Source: Halomonas halophila (GTDB lineage: Bacteria; Pseudomonadota; Gammaproteobacteria; Pseudomonadales; Halomonadaceae). From it: a DNA stretch of 64,000 nucleotides. The translations under genes were made by a program, and so were the position numbers. Position 1 is the first letter of the stretch, and every line of letters begins with the position of its first letter. The stretch spans positions 2,542,001-2,606,000 of the forward strand of contig NZ_CP129121.1 of assembly GCF_030406665.1 (NCBI RefSeq), written 5' to 3'. Under the pieces are notes generated by a model, which was given only the letters and a program-made list of their open reading frames with translations, did no database searches and was not told the DNA's origin. This document shows positions 1-10,343 of this stretch, piece by piece.

Positions 1-2
1 TG

Positions 3-992
3 CGGGTGGAGGCGGTGGACGACGGCTGGTGGCAGGAGGCCGTGCCCGAGCGGCTGGCCACCCGGGTCACCGAGGAGCAGGCCCGCAGCGCGCTGGCCTG
101 GAACCGCTCGCCGGACCTGCCCTTCGACCGTTCGCTGAATCCCTACCGCGGCTGCGAGCACGGCTGCATCTACTGCTATGCGCGCCCCAGCCACGCCTAC
201 TGGGATCTCTCCCCGGGGCTCGACTTCGAGACCCGGCTGATCGCCCGCCAGGGCCTGGTCGAACGCCTGGAGGAGGAGTTGGCCCGCCCCGGCTACGAAT
301 GCCGCCCGATCAACCTGGCCGGCAACACCGATGCCTACCAGCCCCTCGAGGCCGAACGCGGCACCACCCGTCGGCTGCTGGCCTTCCTGCTCGACTGCCG
401 CCATCCCGTCACCCTGGTGACCAAGGGCGCGCTGGTGCTGCGCGATCGCGACCTGCTCGCCGAACTGGCCAAGCGGCGGTTGGTACGGGTGCTGGTCAGC
501 CTGACCAGCCTGGACGCCGACCTGAAGCGCACCCTGGAGCCCCGCACCGCCGCCCCGGCGACGCGCCTGAAGATGATCGAGCGGCTTACCGACGCCGGGG
601 TGCCGACGGGCGTGCTGGTCTCGCCGGTGATTCCGGGGCTGACCGATCACGAACTGGAGCGACTGCTGGACGCCGCCAGAGCAGCCGGCGCCATGGAGGC
701 GCGCTGGATGCTGCTGCGCCTGCCCAGGGAGGTAGCACCGCTGTTCGAGGACTGGCTGGCCCAGCACTATCCCGATCGGGCCGCCAAGGTGATGAGCCTG
801 ATCCGCCAGTGCCGCGGCGGCCAGGACTACGACGCCCGCTTCGGCCATCGCATGCGCGGCCAGGGGGTATTCGCCGACCTTCTCGATCAGCGCTTTCGCC
901 AAGCTTACCGGCGGCTCGATTTCCCCGGCCTGCCGGCGCTGGATACCGATGCCTTCCGACCGCCGCGCCGCCAGGGCGACCTGTTCGACTAG
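3..992 (+). CDS. PA0069-family radical SAM protein (5' end outside window)
   Basis: The open frame runs in from the left edge, so the N-terminus is missing; the first visible residues (RVEAVDDGWW) already belong to the conserved body of PA0069-type proteins. The motif CEHGCIYC gives the CX3CX2C cysteines that hold the 4Fe-4S cluster of radical SAM enzymes. The rest is a TIM-barrel-like region resembling the spore photoproduct lyase-like branch. Substrate and function are unknown for the family. The stop codon overlaps by four bases the stop of the convergent LysR gene. Family call confident, reaction not assignable. Confidence 0.85.
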   Translation, partial: RVEAVDDGWWQEAVPERLATRVTEEQARSALAWNRSPDLPFDRSLNPYRGCEHGCIYCYARPSHAYWDLSPGLDFETRLIARQGLVERLEEELARPGYECRPINLAGNTDAYQPLEAERGTTRRLLAFLLDCRHPVTLVTKGALVLRDRDLLAELAKRRLVRVLVSLTSLDADLKRTLEPRTAAPATRLKMIERLTDAGVPTGVLVSPVIPGLTDHELERLLDAARAAGAMEARWMLLRLPREVAPLFEDWLAQHYPDRAAKVMSLIRQCRGGQDYDARFGHRMRGQGVFADLLDQRFRQAYRRLDFPGLPALDTDAFRPPRRQGDLFD

Positions 993-1945
993 GCCCACCC
1001 CTCGGCTTTTTGACTAGGCCGCCCCTCGCCTTCGATCTGTCTATTCAGCTCTTCAAGGTAGCTCTCCAGCACCAGATTGGGCGGCGAGCCCTTGCGGGTG
1101 ATGGCGCTGTAGCGGGTCAGGTACTGCCGGCTCGCCGGATTCAGGGCTCGCATCCGGCCGTCACGCACCCAGCGCTCGGCATAGTGGGTCGGCAGATAGC
1201 CGACATAGCGGCCGGAAAGGATCAGGAAGGCGATACCCTCCCGGTCGGTGGCCGAAGCCGAGGCGCGCAGGGATTCATGGAGCGCCTTGATCTCCGGCGC
1301 CTGGGCATAGGCGGGCAGCACCGCATCGCACTCCGCCAGCTGGTGCTCCATCACGTCGGCGACATCGAACAGCGGATGGCCCTCGGCGCAGTAGAGCCGT
1401 GAGGCCTCCTCGTAGAGCGAGCGATACTCGAGCCCCGGCAGGGTCTTCAAGGCCGGCACCACGCCGGTATGCAGGCGACCGTCCAGCACTGCCAGCTCGA
1501 TGTCGTTGGGCGGGATCATGCGGATATTGATGCGCACCTCGTCGCCGCGCGTCTTGAGGGCGCTGAGCGCGTGGGTGATATGCATCTCGGGCATGGTCAC
1601 CAGGTTGTCGGTGATGCCGATGTTGAGCTCGCCCTTGAGCCGGGCATGCAGGCCATTGACCCGGGTGCGAAATCCTTCCACCGCAGCCTGCAGCTGCAGG
1701 GTGGCCTCATAGACCTCGCTGCCCTCGTCGGTCAGGGCGAAGCCGCTTCGCCCCCGCTGGCACAGGCGCAGCCCGAGCCGCGTCTCGAGATCGTTCATCG
1801 CCATGCTGATCGCCGCGCGGCTGATGTTCAGCTCCACCTCGGCGGCGGAGAAGCCGCCGCATTCGACGACCTTGCGATAGATCCGCAGCAGGCGAAGATC
1901 GGCATCGCTGGGCTGCCCCGTGAAGGCCGGCTTGTGCTGCGACAT
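989..1945 (-). CDS. LysR-family transcriptional regulator of the bauA-mmsA operon
   Basis: A 318-residue protein with an N-terminal winged helix-turn-helix (about residues 10-75; FSAAEVELNISRAAISMAMN is the recognition region) and a C-terminal substrate-binding-like effector domain. I chose the ATG at 1945 because the upstream in-frame extension lacks the normal LysR start context. It is divergent from bauA with about 200 bp between the starts, the usual LysR arrangement, so it probably controls bauA-mmsA in response to an omega-amino acid or its product; that target is inference. The intergenic part 1946-2146 holds no other gene. Confidence 0.85.
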   Translation of the reverse strand: MSQHKPAFTGQPSDADLRLLRIYRKVVECGGFSAAEVELNISRAAISMAMNDLETRLGLRLCQRGRSGFALTDEGSEVYEATLQLQAAVEGFRTRVNGLHARLKGELNIGITDNLVTMPEMHITHALSALKTRGDEVRINIRMIPPNDIELAVLDGRLHTGVVPALKTLPGLEYRSLYEEASRLYCAEGHPLFDVADVMEHQLAECDAVLPAYAQAPEIKALHESLRASASATDREGIAFLILSGRYVGYLPTHYAERWVRDGRMRALNPASRQYLTRYSAITRKGSPPNLVLESYLEELNRQIEGEGRPSQKAEGWA

Positions 1946-2146
1946 GGCGGTATTCCCGTGTTCATGGCGGAGACATCGAGCATAGCGCCGCCCGACCACA
2001 AAGTTAACCATATGCTTTCATGAAGGTAAGACGTCATGGGTTTAACTGATCGATAGCACGGCCTAACGTCGACATCAGAGCGTTCCATCCGAACAGCCAC
2101 ACCCAGAACAGACCAGCCCGTCACAGATCAACAAGAGAGGGAGCCC

Positions 2147-3490
2147 ATGTCGGATCGAGACCCGTCACGCGGTGCGGGCCTGAGCCCGGAACAGCTGGAT
2201 GCCTACTGGATGCCCTACACCGGCAATCGCCAGTTCAAGCGCGATCCGCGCATCATCACCGGCGCCAAGGGCCACTACTTCACCGATGCCGAGGGGCGTC
2301 AGATCTTCGATGGCCTCTCCGGCCTCTGGACCTGCGGCGCCGGCCACTGCCGCCCGGAGATCACCGAGACGGTATCGCGCCAGCTCGCCGAGCTCGACTA
2401 TGCCCCGGCCTTTCAATACGGCCATCCCAAGGCCTTCGAGCTGGCGCATCGCCTGCGAGAGCTGACGCCCGACGGGCTCGACCACGTGTTCTTCACCGGT
2501 TCCGGTTCCGAGAGTGCCGACACCTCGCTGAAGATCGCCCGCGCCTACTGGCGCAAGAAGGGCCAGCCGACCAAGACCAAGCTGATCGGCCGCGCCAAGG
2601 GCTATCATGGGGTCAACTTCGGCGGCTTCAGCCTGGGCGGCATCGGCGCCAACCGCAGCCTGTTCGGCCAGGGCGTGGATGCCGACCACCTGCCCCACAC
2701 CCTGCTGCCGGAGAACGCCTTCACCCGTGGCATGCCCGAGCGCGGCGCCGAGCGGGCCGACGATCTGCTGGAACTGATCGCGCTGCACGATGCCTCCAAC
2801 ATCGCCGCGGTGATCGTCGAGCCCATGGCCGGCTCCGCCGGGGTGATTCCACCACCGGTAGGCTATCTCCAGCGGCTGCGCGAGATCTGCGACGCCCACG
2901 ACATCCTGCTGATCTTCGACGAGGTGATCACGGGCTTCGGCCGCATGGGCGCGATGACGGGCGCCGAGGCCTTCGGCGTGGTGCCGGACATCATGAACGT
3001 CGCCAAGCAGCTGACCAACGGCGCGGTGCCGATGGGCGGGGTGATCGTGCAGCGCGAGATCTACCGCACCTTCATGGAACAGGGCGGCCCCGACTACATG
3101 CTCGAACTGCCCCACGGCTACACCTATTCCGGCCACCCGGTGGCCTGTGCCGCGGCACTCGCGGCCCTGGACGTGCTCGAGCAGGATCGTCTGATCGATC
3201 GCGTGCGCGAGATGGCACCGGTCTTCGAAGCCAACCTGCACGGCCTGCAGGGGACGCGCTACATCAGCGATATCCGCAACTACGGGCTGGCCGGCGCCCT
3301 GCAGATCGCACCGTCGCCTGGCGAGCCGGCCCTGCGCCCCTACCAGATCGCCATGAAGTGCTGGGAGAAGGGCGTCTATGTCCGCTACGGCGGCGACACC
3401 ATCCAGCTCGGCCTGCCGTTCTCCGTCGAGCGGGAAGAGATCGACCGGCTGATCAATGTCCTTGGCGACGCCATCAACGAACTCGACTGA
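2147..3490 (+). CDS. bauA: omega-amino acid (beta-alanine):pyruvate aminotransferase
   Basis: A class III PLP aminotransferase of 447 residues, the normal length for BauA-type enzymes. IFDEVITGFGRMG contains the ring-nitrogen aspartate (Asp258) and NVAKQLTNG the Schiff-base lysine (Lys287). The N-terminal LDAYWMPYTGNRQFK is typical of omega-amino acid:pyruvate aminotransferases. It transfers the amino group of beta-alanine or similar omega-amino acids to pyruvate, giving malonate semialdehyde and alanine in the cytoplasm. A strong Shine-Dalgarno (GAGAGGGAG) precedes the ATG. mmsA starts 48 bp downstream and would consume the semialdehyde, so the two form a catabolic operon. Exact substrate range cannot be read from sequence. 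Confidence 0.9.
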   Translation: MSDRDPSRGAGLSPEQLDAYWMPYTGNRQFKRDPRIITGAKGHYFTDAEGRQIFDGLSGLWTCGAGHCRPEITETVSRQLAELDYAPAFQYGHPKAFELAHRLRELTPDGLDHVFFTGSGSESADTSLKIARAYWRKKGQPTKTKLIGRAKGYHGVNFGGFSLGGIGANRSLFGQGVDADHLPHTLLPENAFTRGMPERGAERADDLLELIALHDASNIAAVIVEPMAGSAGVIPPPVGYLQRLREICDAHDILLIFDEVITGFGRMGAMTGAEAFGVVPDIMNVAKQLTNGAVPMGGVIVQREIYRTFMEQGGPDYMLELPHGYTYSGHPVACAAALAALDVLEQDRLIDRVREMAPVFEANLHGLQGTRYISDIRNYGLAGALQIAPSPGEPALRPYQIAMKCWEKGVYVRYGGDTIQLGLPFSVEREEIDRLINVLGDAINELD

Positions 3491-3538
3491 CATCGCCACC
3501 ACGACTTTTCACCACAAGACATTTTGAGAGGAATCTCC

Positions 3539-5029
<1,491 letters not shown>

Positions 5030-5053
5030 ACGGCCTGAGCCATCCCGCAAGAC

Positions 5054-5082
5054 GCCGAACCGGGCCGCCCGGTTCGGCTTTT
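5054..5082 (+). terminator. Rho-independent terminator of bauA-mmsA
   Basis: An 11-bp GC-rich stem (5054-5064 with 5068-5078), a three-base loop and then TTTT. It sits 25 bp after the mmsA stop, between two convergent genes. Confidence 0.85.
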
Positions 5083-5087
5083 GTGCC

Positions 5088-6107
5088 TCAGGGCACCAGC
5101 ACGGCGGCGCCGGACAGGCGCCCGGCGCGCAGATCGTCGAGGGCGCGGTTGGCGTCTTCCAGCGGATAGGCGACGGTCTCGGTGCGGATCGGCACCTGCG
5201 GCGCCAGCGCGAGGAACTCGTCGCCGTCGCGACGGGTGAGATTGGCCACCGACCTGAGGCTGCGCTCCTCCCACAGCAGCCGGTAGGGAAACGACGGGAT
5301 GTCGCTCATGTGGATGCCGCCGGAGACCACCGTGCCGCCGGGACGCACGTGGGAGAGCGCGATCGGCACCAGCTCGCCCACCGGGGCGAACAGCAGGGCG
5401 GCGTCCAGCGGCTCGGGCGGGGCCTGGTCGCTGCCGCCCGCCCAAGCGGCACCGAGGCGCCGGGCGAAGGCCTGGGCCTCGGTGTCGCCGGGGCGGGTGA
5501 AGGCGTAGAGGGTCTGGCCGCGGGAGCGCGCCAGCTGGGCGAGGATGTGCGCCGCGGCGCCGAAGCCGTAGAGGCCCAGCCGCCGAGGTACGTCGCCGCC
5601 GGCCAGCCGCCAGGTGCGATAGCCGATCAGTCCCGCGCACAGCAGCGGCGCGGCGGCCTGGACATCGTCGACGTCGAGCGCGAAACAGTAGCGGGCGTCG
5701 GCCACGCAGTACTCGGCGTAGCCGCCGTCGCGGGTGTAGCCGGTGAACTCGGCGCGCTCGCAGAGGTTCTCGCGCCCGGCCCGGCAGGACTCGCACTCGC
5801 CGCAGGTCCACCCCAGCCAGGGCACGCCGACCCGCTGGCCTCTTTCAAGCCCTGTCTCGAGCCCTGTCTCGGGCCCAGCGACGCCCTCCCCCAGCGCATC
5901 CACCTCGCCGACGATCTCGTGGCCGGGCACCAGCGGCAGGCGGGGCTCAACGAGCTCACCATCGACCACGTGCAGGTCGGTGCGGCACACCCCGCAGGCC
6001 AGCACCCGGACCCGCACCTCGCCGGGGCCGGGCTCGGGAATCGGCACGCGTTCGAGGCGCAGCGGCTGGTGGGCGGCGTGCAGGCGCATGGCACGCATCT
6101 CGCTCAT
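5088..6107 (-). CDS. zinc-dependent alcohol dehydrogenase family protein
   Basis: A 339-residue medium-chain dehydrogenase. CGVCRTDLHV and PGHEIVG supply the catalytic zinc ligands (Cys41, His63), and CGECESCRAGRENLC supplies the four cysteines of the structural zinc. A Rossmann region follows (GLYGFGAAAHILAQLA). It would interconvert alcohols and aldehydes with NAD(P)H in the cytosol; substrate unknown. GAGGAG lies seven bases before the ATG. The stretch encoding residues about 78-87 contains a short tandem duplication giving ETGLETGLE, placed in the loop before the conserved GVPWLG and probably tolerated. Monocistronic by position. Confidence 0.88.
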   Translation of the reverse strand: MSEMRAMRLHAAHQPLRLERVPIPEPGPGEVRVRVLACGVCRTDLHVVDGELVEPRLPLVPGHEIVGEVDALGEGVAGPETGLETGLERGQRVGVPWLGWTCGECESCRAGRENLCERAEFTGYTRDGGYAEYCVADARYCFALDVDDVQAAAPLLCAGLIGYRTWRLAGGDVPRRLGLYGFGAAAHILAQLARSRGQTLYAFTRPGDTEAQAFARRLGAAWAGGSDQAPPEPLDAALLFAPVGELVPIALSHVRPGGTVVSGGIHMSDIPSFPYRLLWEERSLRSVANLTRRDGDEFLALAPQVPIRTETVAYPLEDANRALDDLRAGRLSGAAVLVP

Positions 6108-6157
6108 GGGACGCTCCTCGTGCGGTTCACGTCCCGAGCATAGTCGAGCTTACGGAC

Positions 6158-6988
6158 TCAAGCTTCGACCCGGATCTCGTAGCCGGTGAACTTGCGCAGG
6201 TTGATCACGCCGCTGTCGAGGATCAGGTACTGGCCCTTGATGCCGAGCAGGGTGCCGGCCACCTCGGGCTGCTTGTCGAAGTTGTGGGAGACCACCTTGG
6301 TGGGATGCTCGAGCACCGGGTACTCGAAGGCCCAGGGCGCGGCATCGACCTCGCGGATGGCGTCATGGCCGAAGCGCTCGCGCAGCTCGAGCAGCCCCGG
6401 CGCGAGGCGTTCGAGCAGGCGGTCGCGCTCGCCGGGCAGATCCAGCTCCGTGGCCTCGCCCTTTAGCATGGCGCGCCAGTTGGTGCGATCCGAGACCTCG
6501 TCCTTGAACAGCACCTCGACGAAACCGGACTGCTGACGGGTATCGACCTCGAGGATCGGCAGCGCCTGGACGGCGCCCTGGTCGAGCCAGCGGGTCGGCA
6601 CCTGGGTATCACGGGTGATACCGACCTTGAGCCCGGAGGCGTTGGCCAGGTAGACCACGTGGGGCCGGAAGCAGTGGGTCTCGCCCCACGCCGGTTCGCG
6701 GCAGGTGCCCTGGAAGTAGTGGCACTGCTCGGGCTTCATGATGCAGCTGTCGCACTGGGCGAGCTTCTTGAAGCAGGGATAGCAATGGCCCTGGCCGAAG
6801 CTCTTCTTCGTCGCCCGCCCGCAGTGGGTGCAGGCGATGGCGCCGGTCCAGGTCAGCCGCAGCGGCTGACCCAGCCGGGCATTGAGGTCGAGGCGCTCGT
6901 CGCCGGCGCGCAGGGTGTAGCGCGCCGGGGCGCCCGGCTCGACCGACATCTTGATCAGACAGCCCGTCAGGGCGACGGCATCAGTCAC
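6158..6988 (-). CDS. DUF2797 domain-containing zinc-ribbon protein
   Basis: About 276 residues. The region CTHCGRATKKSFGQGHCYPC and the following CDSC, QCHYF and TCREP segments make a cysteine-rich zinc-binding module typical of DUF2797; a GIY-YIG-like segment (VVYLANASGLKVGITRDTQV) follows. Function is unknown. The open frame extends upstream to 7036, but that would overlap yeaC by 56 bp. The GTG at 6988 (GTGACTGA) overlaps the yeaC stop by eight bases and is the likeliest coupled start; an ATG at 6949 is a weaker alternative. Cotranscribed with yeaC. Confidence 0.82.
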   Translation of the reverse strand: MTDAVALTGCLIKMSVEPGAPARYTLRAGDERLDLNARLGQPLRLTWTGAIACTHCGRATKKSFGQGHCYPCFKKLAQCDSCIMKPEQCHYFQGTCREPAWGETHCFRPHVVYLANASGLKVGITRDTQVPTRWLDQGAVQALPILEVDTRQQSGFVEVLFKDEVSDRTNWRAMLKGEATELDLPGERDRLLERLAPGLLELRERFGHDAIREVDAAPWAFEYPVLEHPTKVVSHNFDKQPEVAGTLLGIKGQYLILDSGVINLRKFTGYEIRVEA

Positions 6989-7265
6989 GGCCGACGTCCC
7001 GGCCGAGACCGGCCTGCTGAGGAGACACGCCGGCACCGCTGCTGTCGGCGCCGCAGGTACGACGCTCCAGATAGCCGACGCGCTCCTCGGCGGGCACGTT
7101 GTTCTCGGCCTCGTAACGCATCACCGCCTCGAGGCAAAGCTCGGTCTGCTCGGCCGTCAGGAAGCGGCCGTCGGGCCACTTGCGCAGGGCCACCGACTGC
7201 TTGAGGCTCTCGTAGATGGCCGGCGTCATCTGCTGGATCATGCGCTCGAAGGTCATATCGCTCAT
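6981..7265 (-). CDS. yeaC: YeaC family protein (DUF1315)
   Basis: A 94-residue protein beginning MSDMTFERMIQQMTPAIYESLKQ, characteristic of the small soluble YeaC/DUF1315 family of gammaproteobacteria. It is predicted mostly helical, and its function is unknown. The last 30 residues are glycine/serine rich and not conserved. Its stop overlaps the likely GTG start of the DUF2797 gene, so the two are translationally coupled; this pairing is common in related bacteria from memory. Confidence 0.82.
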   Translation of the reverse strand: MSDMTFERMIQQMTPAIYESLKQSVALRKWPDGRFLTAEQTELCLEAVMRYEAENNVPAEERVGYLERRTCGADSSGAGVSPQQAGLGRDVGRD

Positions 7266-7328
7266 GGCGGACTCTCTCGGAAGAAACGGGTCGGTACGCG
7301 ACGGGTCGCCGGCATGCGGAGCCGGTGG

Positions 7329-8189
7329 TCAGTGTCGCTGGACGTGGCGGGAATGATACCAGCCGATCATCAAACCCACGACCAGCCCGCCCAGGTGCGC
7401 CTCGTTGGCCACGTTGCCGAAGCCGAACAGCTCGGCCACGTCGGTCATGGTGAAGACCATCCAGCCGAGCATGAACACCACCAGCATCTGGGGCACGAAG
7501 AAGCCGTCGCCCGGGCGCCGGCGCGACATCAGCCAGACGTAACCGAGCAGTGCGAAGTCGACGCCCGACATGCCGCCGAACAGCACCGTGCCGGTGGCAT
7601 ACTGGGCCAGGTTGCCGCCGATGCCCGCGGCCAGCAGCAGCGTCAGCATGCGCCCGCGGCCATGGAAGGCTTCGACCTGGCGGCCGAAGTACCAAAGCCA
7701 CAGCATGTTGAAGACCAGATGCATCCAGCCGAAGTGCAGGAAAGCCGGCGACAGCAGGCGCCATACCTGCCCGGAGGCCAACGTTTCGCCCAGGTCGCCG
7801 AAGACCAGCTGGCCCCCCGCCACGCCCACCGGCACGATGGTCAGGGCGGCGGTCACCAGGTCGCCGAGCACGCTCATCACCGCGAACACCGCCAGGCACA
7901 GCGCCATGGCAGCCGCGGTCACCGGCGCCTGGCGGAACGGCGCCAACCAGGCCACCCTGCCAGCGGCGCCATGCAGGCGACGCGCCCTGCCGCCCTCGGG
8001 CCTCAGCGGCTCCCCCCGCTGCCAGCGCATCACCAGACGCTGCATGGCATCGCGCTGCTGAGGATCGACCAGCCACAGCACCTGGCCCTCCTCCTCGTCG
8101 GTGAAGAAGTGACCGATGCGCTCGGCCCATAGGGCCTTTCGCAGCTCGCGGGTATCGGTGTCACGGGGCAGCAGCATCACCCGATGCAT
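7329..8189 (-). CDS. rhomboid-family intramembrane serine protease
   Basis: A 286-residue GlpG-type rhomboid. An N-terminal soluble domain (residues 1-80) precedes about six membrane segments. GGMSGV holds the nucleophile Ser208, NEAHLGG the base His265, and HLVFNMLW the conserved HxxxN oxyanion region. It would cleave transmembrane substrates in the inner membrane. The frame is open for 49 more codons upstream, but the ATG at 8189 has GAGGAG in front and the product then starts like GlpG. Followed (toward lower coordinates) by yeaC with 63 bp between. Confidence 0.9.
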   Translation of the reverse strand: MHRVMLLPRDTDTRELRKALWAERIGHFFTDEEEGQVLWLVDPQQRDAMQRLVMRWQRGEPLRPEGGRARRLHGAAGRVAWLAPFRQAPVTAAAMALCLAVFAVMSVLGDLVTAALTIVPVGVAGGQLVFGDLGETLASGQVWRLLSPAFLHFGWMHLVFNMLWLWYFGRQVEAFHGRGRMLTLLLAAGIGGNLAQYATGTVLFGGMSGVDFALLGYVWLMSRRRPGDGFFVPQMLVVFMLGWMVFTMTDVAELFGFGNVANEAHLGGLVVGLMIGWYHSRHVQRH

Positions 8190-8239
8190 GGCGTCTCCTC
8201 GGGGGAATCGGGGGCGAACCGCGCCGGCCGGACACGCAA

Positions 8240-8270
8240 AGAAAAAGTCCGGCGGAAGGGGCCGCCGGAC
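8240..8270 (-). terminator. Rho-independent terminator, minus strand
   Basis: A perfect 9-bp stem (8247-8255 with 8262-8270) around a six-base loop. Read on the minus strand it is followed by TTTTTC and more T. It ends the nadK-metallophosphatase transcript and separates it from the rhomboid gene. Confidence 0.85.
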
Positions 8271-8363
8271 AAGAGCAAGGGATCGTTCAAGGGAACACTT
8301 ACTCTGACGGCCCCGCATGCGGCAAGTTCGCAACATTGAGCGGTAGTTAGGTAACGTTTTGTA

Positions 8364-9365
8364 TCAGTCGAAATCGATTTCCCAGGGCTGCGGCCGGGCC
8401 TGCTCTTCCCGGGGCACACGGACCCACACGAAGCGGTCGGCATCGAGGCGCGCCTCGCCGTTCCAGCGGTAGGCCACCAATCGGCCGAACTTCACCGCGC
8501 TGTAGTCCAGGCAGGCAATGTTGGGAGCCGGCAGGGCCGGAATGCCCTCGCACCAGTAGTGGCCGATGAACAGCGGCGGCTCGTCGGGGCCGTAGTACGT
8601 CAGCCGTTCCGCCTCGGCCGCACTGAGCGGTCGCAGCTCCAGGTCGCCCGGCAGATTGTCGGGCTGGAACACCACGTCGCCCCAGGTCCGGGGCCGATGC
8701 GCCCAGAAGTGGGCGCGGAAGCTGCGTCGGGTGAAACCGTCGCCGGACTGGATCTGCACGCCCTCGGGCAGCGTGATGTGGCTGCCGCGGGTCAGCCGGT
8801 CGAGGATCTCGAACTCGCGGGTGCCGTGACGCACGGCGGCGGTCAGGAAATCGAGGTCGATGCGACCGTCCGGGCGCGAGGCGCGCAGCTCGTCGATTCG
8901 TGACTGATCCCAGCAGGCATGCACCACTCGCAGGCCGTCGAGCTCCAGGAACAGCGGGATGTCGAGGAACCAGGCCAGCGTCTCGTCCCACTCCTGGGGA
9001 TGATCGCGGTACTGCTCGAGGGTCTCGCGGACGATGCGGTTATGACGCGGCGTGTGCTCGCGCAGCCATTCGCGGCCCAGCTCGGCGGGGGCACGATGGT
9101 GATAGGCCAGGGCGTTGATCTCGTGATTGCCCATCACGATCAGCGCCTCGCCCTCCTCCACCATGCGCCGGGCGATGGTCACGGCGAGGCGGATACGCGG
9201 GCCGCGGTCGATCAGGTCGCCGAGGAAGATCACCTTGCGTCGCGGATGGCGATAGACGCCGCCACGCTGATGATAGCCGAGGCGTTCGAGCAGGGCCGCC
9301 AGCGTCGCGCCGCAGCCGTGCACGTCGCCGATCAGGTCGTAGCCTTCCAGGGGCGCTCTGCTCAC
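8364..9365 (-). CDS. calcineurin-type metallophosphoesterase (ApaH/PrpE-like)
   Basis: A 333-residue protein with the dinuclear phosphoesterase motifs GDVHG (residues 13-17), GDLIDRGP and GNHE. These place it with ApaH-like diadenosine tetraphosphatases and PrpE-type serine/threonine phosphatases; which it is cannot be settled here. It starts at a GTG (9365) one base after the nadK stop, so it is the second gene of a nadK operon and probably translationally coupled. A strong terminator lies about 95 bp downstream of its stop. Confidence 0.83.
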   Translation of the reverse strand: MSRAPLEGYDLIGDVHGCGATLAALLERLGYHQRGGVYRHPRRKVIFLGDLIDRGPRIRLAVTIARRMVEEGEALIVMGNHEINALAYHHRAPAELGREWLREHTPRHNRIVRETLEQYRDHPQEWDETLAWFLDIPLFLELDGLRVVHACWDQSRIDELRASRPDGRIDLDFLTAAVRHGTREFEILDRLTRGSHITLPEGVQIQSGDGFTRRSFRAHFWAHRPRTWGDVVFQPDNLPGDLELRPLSAAEAERLTYYGPDEPPLFIGHYWCEGIPALPAPNIACLDYSAVKFGRLVAYRWNGEARLDADRFVWVRVPREEQARPQPWEIDFD

Positions 9366-9366
9366 C

Positions 9367-10278
9367 TCAGTCTCCCAGGCGGTTGCTCCAGCCCAGCTTG
9401 CTGCGCAGGACCTCGTAGAAATTGTGCCCCACGGGGTGGACGAGCTGCACGCGCTCCGGCTTGCGACGGATCACCAGCACGTCGTCGGGTTTGGCCACCG
9501 CACGCGTCTGGCCATCGCAGCTGATGTGCGGATAGGTCTGATTGGTCTCGCCGATGTGAATGCGGATCTCGCTGGCGGCGTCGATGGCGATCGGACGACT
9601 CGACAGGGTATGCGGGAACATCGGCACCAGGGTGATGACGTCCAGCCGCGGATGCATGATCGGCCCGCCGCCGGACAGCGCATAGGCCGTGGAACCGGTC
9701 GGCGTGGCGACGATCAGGCCATCGCTGCGCTGGCTGTGCACGAACTGGTCGTCGATGAACAGCTCGAACTCGATCATGCGCACCGCCTTGCCGGGATGCA
9801 GCACCACCTCGTTCAGGGCATCGCCGTCGCCGACCCGCTCGCCGTCGCGGTAGAGCTCGGCGTCGAGCAGGAAGCGTTCCTCGAGCTCATACTGGCCGGC
9901 CAGCACCTCGCCGACGCGCTCCTCGAGTTCGTCGGGCGAGATATCGGTGAGAAAGCCCAGCCGGCCGCGGTTGACGCCCAGCACCAGGGTGCCGCTATGA
10001 CACAGGGTGCGGGCGGCGCCGAGCAGGCTGCCGTCGCCGCCGACCACGATCACCAGATCGCACAGCTCGCCCAGCCGGCGGCGGCTGGCCTCGGGATGGC
10101 CGTGGCCGAGCAGCACCGTGGCGGTGCGATCCTCGAGGATGACGTGGTAGCCGGCATCGTCGAGGAAGCGGCTGAGCCGCTTGAGGGTCTCGACCACCTT
10201 GGCGCTACCCAGGCGGCCGATCAGGCCGATATTCCTGAAGGCCTGATGCTTGACGACATTGTTGTTGGCAGCGGGCAT
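9367..10278 (-). CDS. nadK: NAD kinase
   Basis: A 303-residue ATP-NAD kinase, which phosphorylates NAD+ to NADP+ in the cytosol. VVVGGDGSLLGAAR is the kinase GGDGS motif; NRGRLGFLTD and PTGSTAYALSGGGPI are the NAD-binding signatures. The ATG at 10278 has AGGA upstream and gives the usual short N-terminus (MPAANNNVVKHQAFRNIGLI). The frame is open further upstream, but that region lacks conserved sequence. First gene of a two-gene unit with the metallophosphatase. Confidence 0.95.
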   Translation of the reverse strand: MPAANNNVVKHQAFRNIGLIGRLGSAKVVETLKRLSRFLDDAGYHVILEDRTATVLLGHGHPEASRRRLGELCDLVIVVGGDGSLLGAARTLCHSGTLVLGVNRGRLGFLTDISPDELEERVGEVLAGQYELEERFLLDAELYRDGERVGDGDALNEVVLHPGKAVRMIEFELFIDDQFVHSQRSDGLIVATPTGSTAYALSGGGPIMHPRLDVITLVPMFPHTLSSRPIAIDAASEIRIHIGETNQTYPHISCDGQTRAVAKPDDVLVIRRKPERVQLVHPVGHNFYEVLRSKLGWSNRLGD

Positions 10279-10343
10279 GAGCGGGTCCTTCGCTTCGCGA
10301 CGGCTCATTATGGCGATTGGCTCCCGGCCGGGCAAACCGCCGC

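Noticed and set aside
29..1402. A 457-codon plus-strand frame overlapping the radical SAM gene and the LysR gene
   Set aside because: It lies out of frame with the radical SAM gene and antisense to LysR, is arginine/proline/alanine rich and shows no domain; typical GC-rich shadow.
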